Shown here piece after piece: positions 1 through 4,803 of a stretch of DNA of 5,760 bases; position 1 is the first letter of the stretch, and each line of letters opens with the position of its first letter. Below the pieces are notes generated by a model. The model saw nothing but the letters and a program-made list of their open reading frames with translations, had not been told where the DNA came from and searched no databases. The DNA comes from an uncultured Lachnospiraceae bacterium (GTDB lineage Bacteria; Bacillota; Clostridia; Lachnospirales; Lachnospiraceae), in the NCBI GenBank assembly GCA_949283905.1, contig CASDUB010000124.1, forward strand, positions 1 through 5,760, written 5' to 3'. Made by a program: the position numbers and the translations under genes.

Positions 1-691
1 AAGCAACGCGTTCAAAAGGCTTGATATAATAGCCGTCGTCTTTTGCTATATTGATACTCTCTTTGAAATTGAAATCAAAAAAGAAAGCGAGAAAACTTAT
101 CCATATATCAAGTCCTGTTTTTCTGGTGGTTTTCGGAATCGTCCTGTGTTCTAAAAAACAGTTCATGACATCATCGGTAACGGTTTCTTTTGAAACCTGT
201 TCGTATGTTTCGCCCATAGTGTCAATCATATCTTCGCAGGCAAATACGCGGAATATGTCGCATTTATCGGCGTCACGTATCAGCTTGCACAGAGTAAGAG
301 TTTCTCCTGTTATATTCGGGTCTATGGCATAGACATTGTGATTTATTACAGCGGTGATCACCTGCTGCTTTTCGCTGTCTGAAAGAGGATAAAGCAGATT
401 GTTGCTGACGATCACTTTGCATCCGAGTTCGGCATGATTCACGGAAAGATTATCGAGAAAAGTTTTATATTTTCTAATCTGTTCGAATCTCCCGATATCG
501 TGAAAAACGGCGCAGATCTCAGCGAGATACTTTGTGTGTTCAGGCAGATCCAAGAGGTCTGTAAGCCTGTTCATTACACCGACTACTGCCATTGTATGAA
601 CAACTTTAAGATTTATCATTCCGTTTGAAAGGTCAAAATTTGATGTATATTTATCAAAGACTTCTTTTGCCCAAGGCGCATAAGATTTCAT
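1..691 (-). CDS. HD-domain metal-dependent phosphohydrolase, C-terminus cut by window edge
   Basis: The minus-strand frame starts at ATG 691-689 and stays open for 230 codons to the left edge, so the stop lies outside the window. The start follows GGGAG six bases upstream. The visible protein has the full signature of the HD superfamily: His32, the HD pair His64-Asp65 in FHDIGRFEQ, His86 in VNHAELG, His118 in INHN, and Asp140 in LIRDADKCDIF. These residues are the expected divalent-metal ligands and support hydrolysis of a phosphate ester or nucleotide; the substrate cannot be told. No membrane segment, GGDEF or response-regulator domain is visible, so it appears to be a stand-alone cytoplasmic enzyme. 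The later part (FDFNFKESINIAKDDGYYIKP) looks like the C-terminal region usual for this family of short HD proteins, so little is probably missing. It is divergent from the 68-residue gene. The fold call is strong; the function is unknown. Confidence 0.88.
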   Translation of the reverse strand, partial: MKSYAPWAKEVFDKYTSNFDLSNGMINLKVVHTMAVVGVMNRLTDLLDLPEHTKYLAEICAVFHDIGRFEQIRKYKTFLDNLSVNHAELGCKVIVSNNLLYPLSDSEKQQVITAVINHNVYAIDPNITGETLTLCKLIRDADKCDIFRVFACEDMIDTMGETYEQVSKETVTDDVMNCFLEHRTIPKTTRKTGLDIWISFLAFFFDFNFKESINIAKDDGYYIKPFERVA

Positions 692-726
692 AAATTGTCT
701 CCCGGTAAGCTTTTTACATAAGAATT

Positions 727-757
727 ATCAGGGACATCAATATATTTTGACCCTGAT
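727..757. repeat. Perfect 7-bp inverted repeat in the HD gene leader
   Basis: ATCAGGG (727-733) and CCCTGAT (751-757) form a perfect dyad with a 17-base spacer. It lies just downstream of the candidate promoter of the HD gene, at about the expected transcription start. It could be an operator or an RNA hairpin in the leader. No protein or ligand can be assigned from sequence. Confidence 0.5.
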
Positions 758-766
758 GACGTCTAT

Positions 767-775
767 ATGATACCA
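767..775 (-). promoter_or_regulatory. Candidate extended -10 promoter element of the HD gene
   Basis: Read on the minus strand this is TGGTATCAT, an extended -10 (TGn plus a 5/6 match to TATAAT). I see no good -35 hexamer 17 bases upstream, as expected if the TG extension compensates. Transcription would begin near 760, leaving a leader of roughly 70 bases. The same nine bases occur in the promoter at 4466-4474. Confidence 0.45.
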
Positions 776-796
776 CTTTATGTAACAATAATGATA

Positions 797-816
797 TATA
801 AATATCGATATATATA
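797..816. repeat. AT-rich near-palindrome in divergent spacer
   Basis: A dyad centred on CG at 806/807 pairs nine of ten bases on each side (one A-A mismatch at 801/812). It lies in the 229-bp spacer between the divergent HD and 68-residue genes. It may be a protein-binding site or simply a product of local AT richness. Confidence 0.3.
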
Positions 817-860
817 AAAAAAGCATATTTCCGACAAAAATCAAGAAATACGTTGAATTT

Positions 861-888
861 TTAACAAATTTAATATAAGATTTATAAT
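861..888 (+). promoter_or_regulatory. Candidate sigma-A promoter of the 68-residue gene
   Basis: TTAACA (861-866) and a consensus TATAAT (883-888) are 16 bases apart, followed by a short leader to a strong ribosome binding site (AGAGGAGAG, 907-915). The -35 has 4/6 matches. TTGAAT at 853-858 is too far (24 bases) from this -10 to be its partner. Confidence 0.55.
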
Positions 889-920
889 TGTTATTTGATC
901 TTATTTAGAGGAGAGACATT

Positions 921-1127
921 ATGTACAACTTAAAATGGACAAATAAGTACAGCTGCGAAACAGGATACGTAAAAAAAGTCAGCAAAGCAAAAGGATATTT
1001 CGAAAACACATTCGAAAAAGCAGAAGCTAAAAAGTATCGTTCAATGAAAGCCGTTCAGACAGATATCGAATTACTTACAGAGTTAGGCGAAGCAGTTAAC
1101 AACGTATTTGAAGCTGAAGAAATGTAA
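921..1127 (+). CDS. Small hypothetical protein, 68 residues, monocistronic
   Basis: I do not recognise this protein. It begins at ATG 921, five bases after AGAGGAGAG, and ends at TAA 1125-1127. It is highly charged and polarised: of eleven Lys/Arg residues all lie within residues 1-43, while eight of the last 21 or so positions before the end include acidic residues (Glu50, 54, 57, 64, 66, 67, with Asp48). It is mostly hydrophilic with likely helical stretches at about 30-65. There is no signal peptide, membrane segment or metal motif, and only one cysteine (Cys12). It has its own promoter candidate upstream and an intrinsic terminator 26 bases after the stop, so it is very likely a single-gene transcript. 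Many NNY codons end in C (Asn AAC in four of five, three of five Tyr TAC, two of three Phe TTC), which fits good expression. That it is a real gene is well supported; its role is unknown. Confidence 0.75.
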   Translation: MYNLKWTNKYSCETGYVKKVSKAKGYFENTFEKAEAKKYRSMKAVQTDIELLTELGEAVNNVFEAEEM

Positions 1128-1152
1128 GTACTTATTTAAGAAATGAAAGAAG

Positions 1153-1190
1153 AAAAGAGAGTGACGTTTATGCGTTGCTCTTTTTTTATT
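1153..1190 (+). terminator. Rho-independent terminator after the 68-residue gene
   Basis: A 14-bp stem (1153-1166 with 1173-1186, including G-T wobbles) closes a six-base TTTATG loop. The core GAGTGACG/CGTTGCTC is followed directly by a run of seven T. Because the left arm begins with A bases, part of the T-run pairs with them, so the structure could also work in the opposite direction. Confidence 0.85.
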
Positions 1191-1228
1191 TGCCGCACGG
1201 TATGAACGGTCAACATTTTTCTTTTATA

Positions 1229-1256
1229 TATAATATTCATGTTGTATACTTATAAT
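1229..1256 (+). promoter_or_regulatory. Possible promoter region of the HIT gene
   Basis: Three -10-like hexamers occur here: TATAAT at 1229-1234, TATACT at 1245-1250 (directly preceded by TG), and TATAAT at 1251-1256. None has a good -35 at 16-18 bases. A promoter is expected because a terminator lies just upstream at 1153-1190, but the exact element cannot be chosen from sequence. Confidence 0.35.
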
Positions 1257-1310
1257 CAGATAATAAAAAGCAGGATCAGACTGTAAAAATATCAGAAAGG
1301 ACTGAGAATT

Positions 1311-1718
1311 ATGGATTGTATTTTTTGTAAGATAGCCAACGGAGAAATTCCTTCGTCATCGATATATGAAGATGAAGATTTTAATGTAATACTTGATTTG
1401 GGACCGGCGACAAGGGGTCATGCACTTATACTGCCGAAACATCACTATGCAGATCTTTTTGAACTTCCGGAAGAAGAAGCAAAGAAAGCCATCTGCCTGG
1501 CGAAGAAACTCATTCCGGCGATAAAAAAAGGGCTGGGATGTGACGGAATTCAGCTTGTTCAGAACAACGGAGCTGCGGCAGGTCAGACAGTATTTCACTA
1601 TCATTTGCACATTATTCCGGCGTATAAGGAGGACGGACCGGGAGCGCGCTGGAATCCGGGAACGATTTCAGATGAAGATAAAGAATTGATTCCGAAACTC
1701 ATAAAAGAGAATCTATAA
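1311..1718 (+). CDS. HIT (histidine triad) family nucleotide-binding hydrolase, Hint-like
   Basis: This is a 135-residue protein, within the usual 110-140 of bacterial Hint-type proteins. The histidine triad HYHLHII is at residues 96-102; by family precedent the middle His98 is the nucleophile that attacks nucleoside phosphoramidates or related nucleotidyl substrates. The N-terminal CIFCKI (Cys3, Cys6) with a later histidine (His44/45) and the triad is the zinc-binding pattern seen in many bacterial members. NNGAAAGQTVFHYHLH at 85-100 is the typical lead-in to the active site. The start at ATG 1311 is preceded by AGAAAGG (1294-1300), ten bases away, a slightly long spacing. It is cytoplasmic with no signal sequence. 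The gene has a terminator upstream and the URO-D gene 93 bases downstream on the same strand. Family assignment is firm; the physiological substrate is not known. Confidence 0.95.
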   Translation: MDCIFCKIANGEIPSSSIYEDEDFNVILDLGPATRGHALILPKHHYADLFELPEEEAKKAICLAKKLIPAIKKGLGCDGIQLVQNNGAAAGQTVFHYHLHIIPAYKEDGPGARWNPGTISDEDKELIPKLIKENL

Positions 1719-1729
1719 AAATTTTTATA
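1714..1729. repeat. Perfect 16-base AT palindrome across the HIT stop codon
   Basis: TATAAAAATTTTTATA is fully self-complementary and includes the TAA stop of the HIT gene (1716-1718). With no unpaired loop and no GC base pairs it is a poor RNA hairpin, so I do not call it a terminator. It might be a curved A-tract/T-tract DNA site. Confidence 0.35.
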
Positions 1730-1738
1730 AAAACTAAA

Positions 1739-1761
1739 TATAATACAAAAAGCGTATTATA
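1739..1761. repeat. 8-bp inverted repeat upstream of the URO-D-family gene
   Basis: TATAATAC (1739-1746) and GTATTATA (1754-1761) pair perfectly around a seven-base spacer. The left arm contains a consensus -10 hexamer (TATAAT, 1739-1744), though no good -35 is visible. If that hexamer is used, the dyad would overlap the promoter like an operator. It could instead form a weak hairpin between the HIT and URO-D genes. Confidence 0.4.
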
Positions 1762-1811
1762 AACATGCTATTTTATAGATGAAAATATGCAGATACAAAG
1801 GAGATACTCGG

Positions 1812-2768
1812 ATGACTCAAAGAGAAGCGGTTTATGCTATGTTAAGAGGTGAGAAGCCTGATGTGATCATCAACGGATGGGAACCGTTTGGCCTGATTAT
1901 TGATGATGTAATGATTCATCAGCAGGGCCCGGGACCAAGATATGTGGACGCATGGGGTGTTACAATGATTCAGGAAGAGGGACAGTTCGGAGCCATGCCG
2001 TCAGAAGCGGAAGAAGATCTTGTATGCCCTGATATTACGGAATGGAAAAGCTATGTAAAGGTTCCGGATCCTGACAAGTGGGAACTTGATTTTTCGGGAG
2101 CGTTTGCACAGATTGAAGCAGCGAGAGCTCAGGGAAAGATAATAACATCGTTCTTGCCTATGGGTCCGTTTGAAACTTCGCATAATATTCTGGGATTTGA
2201 GGAAGGTCTTATCGCATATCTTGAAGAACCTGAAGATATGAAAGAGCTTGTAGATACTATTTTCGAATTCAAGAAAAAAGAAATTAAGATCCAGATTGAA
2301 AACTGGAAGCCGGAATGTTTCCTGCTTCATGACGATTTCGGATCGAAACAAAACCTGCTTCTGCCGCCTGATACATGGCGTGAATTCTTTAAAGAAGGAT
2401 ACAGGGAACTTGCGGAGATTATTCATGAAAGCGGAGCTATAGTTATGCTGCACTCTGACAGCAACAATGAACTGATAGCTGCCGATCTTGAAGAAATAGG
2501 CGTTGATATCTGGCAGGGCGTTCTTCCTACGGTAAATGTTCCGAAACTTCAGAAAGAGCTTAAGAAGATGATTCTTATGGGAGGATACGATTCGGGAATT
2601 ATCGACAGAGCGGATACGACTGACGAAGAACTCAGAAACGAAGTGATGAGAGTTATAAATGACTATGTTCCGGGAGGAAGATTTATTCCGTGTATTTCAT
2701 ACGGCGGACCGGGAACATTTATGCCGGATACGGAAGAGAGAATTACTAAAGTGATAAGAAATCTTTAA
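1812..2768 (+). CDS. Uroporphyrinogen decarboxylase (URO-D) family protein, atypical
   Basis: This 318-residue protein resembles the URO-D/HemE-MtaA superfamily, whose members include heme decarboxylases and cobalamin-dependent methyltransferases. I chose ATG 1812 because AAAGGAG (1797-1803) lies eight bases upstream; an in-frame ATG at 1779 would place that site inside the gene. Recognisable family segments are the N-terminal MTQREAVYAMLRGEKPD, LPMGPFETSHNILGFEEGL (115-133), LLHDDFGSKQNLLLPPDTWREF (171-192), the His214 region, IGVDIWQG (229-236), and PCISYGGPG near the C-terminus. The HemE RQAGR motif is absent, so it is not a true heme enzyme. Methyltransferase members bind zinc with His-x-Cys plus a later Cys; here the site reads His214-Ser-Asp216, with Cys294 as the only late cysteine. 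No corrinoid-binding protein gene is adjacent in the window. The superfamily call is firm, the reaction open. Confidence 0.85.
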   Translation: MTQREAVYAMLRGEKPDVIINGWEPFGLIIDDVMIHQQGPGPRYVDAWGVTMIQEEGQFGAMPSEAEEDLVCPDITEWKSYVKVPDPDKWELDFSGAFAQIEAARAQGKIITSFLPMGPFETSHNILGFEEGLIAYLEEPEDMKELVDTIFEFKKKEIKIQIENWKPECFLLHDDFGSKQNLLLPPDTWREFFKEGYRELAEIIHESGAIVMLHSDSNNELIAADLEEIGVDIWQGVLPTVNVPKLQKELKKMILMGGYDSGIIDRADTTDEELRNEVMRVINDYVPGGRFIPCISYGGPGTFMPDTEERITKVIRNL

Positions 2769-2773
2769 AAACT

Positions 2774-2796
2774 GACGAGGGGATTAACCCCTCGTC
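2774..2796. terminator. Bidirectional intrinsic terminator between convergent genes
   Basis: A perfect 9-bp stem GACGAGGGG/CCCCTCGTC with loop ATTAA sits between the URO-D stop (2768) and the murG stop (2800). On the plus strand it is followed by TTATTATTT; on the minus strand by AGTTTTTAAAG. The minus-strand tail has the longer T-run, and the murG stop lies only three bases from the stem, so it probably ends both transcripts. Confidence 0.88.
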
Positions 2797-2799
2797 TTA

Positions 2800-3864
2800 T
2801 TATTTGGCGTATTTTTCTATAAGATCCATGATGATCTTTTTGGAATCGGCGTTTGGACTGGCGTCCATAGCGTCGATATATTTCTGACGGTTTTCATAAA
2901 GCTCGGAAACGCCTTTCAACAGGCTTTCCTGCGTAAGGTCTTCTTCTTCGATGACCATGCTGAATCCCAGCTTTTCAAATGAGCGGGCATTCAATACCTG
3001 ATCTCCGCGGCTCGCCTTGGCAGAAAGAGGAATAAGAAGGTTTGGCTTTGAAAGAGCGCATATTTCCGAGATTGCATTCGCTCCGGCTCTTGATATTATG
3101 ATAGACGCAAGGGCGAACATATGCGTGAGTTCCTTCTTGATATATTCGTATTGTCTGTAACCTTCTATATTATTTAAAGATTCATTAATTTTGCCTTTTC
3201 CGCAAAGATGAATAATGTTGAAATCCTTTAAAAGTTCGTCAAGGCTTTCTCTTATCGCGGTATTTAAAACGACGGAACCGAGACTACCTCCCATGGCGAG
3301 GATTACCGGTTTGTGATCCGTGAAACCGCAGAAACGGCGGGCTGTTTCGGGAACGCCTTTCATGAGTTCATCGCGTATCGGAGTACCTGTAACGACAGCT
3401 TTATCGGCAGGCAGATACCGGGCTGTTTCCGGGAAATTGCAGCATACGGCGCTGGCGGCTGAAATACACAGCTTGTTGGCAAGACCCGGCGTCATATCGG
3501 ATTCATGAATTATAACCGGAACTCCGAGAGCTTTCGCGGCTTTTACAACCGGAGCTGAAACAAATCCGCCCTTTGAAAATACTATGTCCGGCTCAAGTTT
3601 CTTAAGAAGCTTTTTCGCTTCCGAAAAACCCTTCAGAACACGGAAAGGATCGGTAAGGTTCTTAACGCTGAGATATCGGCGCAGCTTGCCGGACGATATG
3701 CCGTAATACTTTATTCCCATTTCTGAGATCAGCTGCTTTTCTATCCCGTCATATGAACCTATATATAATATTTCATAACCTTTTCTTTCGAGTTCGGGTA
3801 TCAATGCTATATTTGGCGTTACATGGCCGGCCGTTCCGCCGCCTGTAAGAATAATACGTTTCAT
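2800..3864 (-). CDS. murG: MurG, UDP-GlcNAc:lipid I N-acetylglucosaminyltransferase
   Basis: This 354-residue protein has the usual MurG length. MurG transfers GlcNAc from UDP-GlcNAc to lipid I, making lipid II for peptidoglycan at the inner face of the membrane. It has the GT-B fold with two Rossmann domains. The N-domain carries the glycine-rich GGGTAGHVTP (8-17), FSKGGFVSAP (96-105) and HESDMTPGLAN (120-130). The C-domain has GGSLGS (192-197), SRAGANAISE (258-267), with Glu267 in the position that contacts the sugar-nucleotide, and SRGDQVLNA (285-293). ATG 3864-3862 follows AGGAG by eight bases. It is alone here: no mraY, murD, ftsW or ftsQ neighbour is visible, and the flanking genes are convergent and divergent. 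In clostridia, murG outside the division cluster is not unusual, but a second copy elsewhere cannot be excluded. Confidence in the family is high. Confidence 0.95.
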   Translation of the reverse strand: MKRIILTGGGTAGHVTPNIALIPELERKGYEILYIGSYDGIEKQLISEMGIKYYGISSGKLRRYLSVKNLTDPFRVLKGFSEAKKLLKKLEPDIVFSKGGFVSAPVVKAAKALGVPVIIHESDMTPGLANKLCISAASAVCCNFPETARYLPADKAVVTGTPIRDELMKGVPETARRFCGFTDHKPVILAMGGSLGSVVLNTAIRESLDELLKDFNIIHLCGKGKINESLNNIEGYRQYEYIKKELTHMFALASIIISRAGANAISEICALSKPNLLIPLSAKASRGDQVLNARSFEKLGFSMVIEEEDLTQESLLKGVSELYENRQKYIDAMDASPNADSKKIIMDLIEKYAK

Positions 3865-3916
3865 AGAAATCGCTCCTGACAGTTATTGTATATTTATATG
3901 ATTTGATTCTGATTTT

Positions 3917-3944
3917 ATTTTAACCCCATGAAGTAAAAAGTGAA
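3917..3944 (-). promoter_or_regulatory. Candidate promoter of murG
   Basis: On the minus strand TTCACT (3944-3939) and TAAAAT (3922-3917) are 16 bases apart, matching the -35 consensus at four of six and the -10 at five of six positions. The leader to the murG start would be about 45-50 bases. Other AT-rich -10-like hexamers occur closer to the gene, so this choice is tentative. Confidence 0.4.
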
Positions 3945-3989
3945 AGAGATTTCAGTAATAAATTTCAAACTTAATTTTTATGATATGCC

Positions 3990-4018
3990 TTGTCAAAAAT
4001 TTAAATATGAAGCATTAT
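3990..4018 (+). promoter_or_regulatory. Candidate promoter of the cysteine-rich protein gene
   Basis: TTGTCA (3990-3995, five of six to consensus) is 17 bases from CATTAT (4013-4018, four of six). Transcription would start near 4025, just before the GC-rich inverted repeat at 4028-4058, giving a leader of about 70 bases. TATTAT at 4016-4021 is an alternative -10 but at 20 bases spacing. Confidence 0.45.
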
Positions 4019-4027
4019 TATCTTGAA

Positions 4028-4058
4028 AAGCCGCGCGGGGAACGCCGGGCGGCGGTTT
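4028..4058. repeat. GC-rich inverted repeat in the divergent spacer
   Basis: In an otherwise AT-rich spacer, 4030-4055 is almost wholly G and C. AAGCCGC (4028-4034) can pair with GCGGTTT (4052-4058) with one G-T wobble; a register using GCCGC (4030-4034) with GCGGC (4049-4053) is also possible. Downstream on the plus strand there is no T-run. On the minus strand the GCGGC arm runs into TTTTC, giving a modest terminator look. It could be a leader hairpin of the downstream gene or a weak antisense terminator protecting murG. Confidence 0.45.
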
Positions 4059-4096
4059 CACGGATAAATCATTAATCAGTTACGGAGGAAATACAC

Positions 4097-4417
4097 ATGA
4101 CAAAAGTAAAGATAGAACCGGGTGTATGCGGATTTACCGCGATTGTGACGGCACAGTTAAATGATGATGAAGAATGCGATATAACAGTAGATACAAAGTG
4201 TCCTACGATAAATAAAATGATTGAAGAACTCGGTACGACTTTTGATGGTATGGAAGTATGTCTGACAAAACCCGGACAGAATATCTTTTATGAGTTTGCA
4301 AAAAACAATTATCCCGTACATGCGGCGTGTCCGATGATAAACGGGATCTTAAAATGTATTGAAGCTGAAAGCGGATTGGCTCTAAAGAAAGATGCGGGAA
4401 TCTATTTTATGGATTAA
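4097..4417 (+). CDS. Cysteine-rich conserved protein, DUF6951-like
   Basis: The 106-residue product starts at ATG 4097, eight bases after GGAGG (4084-4088). From memory it resembles the small proteins called DUF6951, found in anaerobic clostridia and some archaea; I could not verify this by search. Six cysteines are present (Cys11, 27, 35, 55, 78, 87). Those in conserved-looking contexts are Cys11 (EPGVCGF), Cys35 (DTKCPTINKM), Cys55 (EVCLTKPG) and Cys78 (VHAACPM, next to His75). Spacing is not a ferredoxin pattern, but four such residues could hold a metal or a cluster; that is inference. It has no signal peptide or membrane segment and is likely cytoplasmic. It has its own promoter candidate and the next gene has another, so it is probably a single-gene unit. 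It is a real gene; the function is unknown. Confidence 0.85.
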   Translation: MTKVKIEPGVCGFTAIVTAQLNDDEECDITVDTKCPTINKMIEELGTTFDGMEVCLTKPGQNIFYEFAKNNYPVHAACPMINGILKCIEAESGLALKKDAGIYFMD

Positions 4418-4445
4418 GTCATTCCTTATTATGGAGTACTTTTTA

Positions 4446-4474
4446 TTGAAGTTTGTATGATTTTTTGGTATCAT
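4446..4474 (+). promoter_or_regulatory. Extended -10 promoter for the 87-residue protein and hydratase
   Basis: TTGAAG (4446-4451) lies 17 bases before TATCAT (4469-4474), which is preceded by TGG to form an extended -10. This is the best-formed promoter in the window, with a leader of about 40 bases to the start at 4519. No terminator is visible for the upstream gene, so some read-through from it is possible. Confidence 0.65.
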
Positions 4475-4518
4475 TCATAAGAATATGCCTTTTATAAAAC
4501 CGAAGGAATGGTAGACTT

Positions 4519-4782
4519 ATGTTTAGATTATGGGGAAAACTGGTAAAAGACAGTCGTCTGATAAAATCAGAGACGATCGAAAGACCGGAAGAAGATACTC
4601 GAACGCACAAAATATTTAATTCAATAGAAGAACTTTGCAGAATATGGGATCTCGGAACTCCTATTTGGCTTGATTCTACCATCAATGAATTTAAACGCCA
4701 TAAAAAAGCAAGATTTTATTCTGATAATTTTATGGAAGAAATAGATTTTGATTTTATGGAAATTCAGATACTTGAAGAGTAA
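4519..4782 (+). CDS. Conserved hypothetical protein, 87 residues
   Basis: Starts at ATG 4519 after GAAGGAA (4502-4508), ten bases upstream, and stops at TAA 4780-4782. I recognise it only as a type of small hypothetical protein found in Lachnospiraceae-like genomes; no domain name or function can be given. It is soluble and charged, with a basic N-terminus (FRLWGKLVKDSRLIKS), an acidic patch PEEDTR at 23-28, a middle helix-like segment SIEELCRIWDLGTPIWLD (35-52), a basic stretch FKRHKKAR at 58-65, and a very acidic C-terminus (MEEIDFDFMEIQILEE). There is no signal peptide or membrane helix. It is 21 bases upstream of the hydratase, which has no separate promoter in the gap, so the two are very likely cotranscribed. 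An open frame on the opposite strand at 4443-4685 is a shadow. Confidence 0.8.
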   Translation: MFRLWGKLVKDSRLIKSETIERPEEDTRTHKIFNSIEELCRIWDLGTPIWLDSTINEFKRHKKARFYSDNFMEEIDFDFMEIQILEE

Positions 4783-4803
4783 TTCATACAGAAGGGAGAA
4801 AAT

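Noticed and set aside
51..628. Plus-strand open frames at 51-332 and 434-628
   Set aside because: They lie antisense to the HD-domain gene, which has clear family motifs; no ribosome binding site or family resemblance supports them.
747..771. TTGACC and TATGAT on the plus strand as a promoter
   Set aside because: The hexamers are only 13 bases apart, too close for a sigma-A promoter, and a better pair lies nearer the 921 gene.
692..920. tRNA, small RNA gene or short ORF in the spacer
   Set aside because: No tRNA-like fold, terminator or start-plus-RBS is visible beyond the promoters and dyads listed.
1714..1729. AT palindrome as an intrinsic terminator of the HIT gene
   Set aside because: All-AT stem without room for a loop makes it too weak; I kept it only as a repeat.
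1779..1811. Upstream in-frame ATG for the URO-D gene at 1779
   Set aside because: It would add eleven residues and put the strong AAAGGAG inside the gene; ATG 1812 has that site at ideal spacing and matches the family N-terminus.
2001..2453. 150-codon minus-strand open frame inside the URO-D gene
   Set aside because: It is the antisense shadow of a well-supported coding region and its composition resembles no protein family I know.
3320..3508. Plus-strand open frame within murG
   Set aside because: It is antisense to conserved MurG motifs and has no credible start signal.
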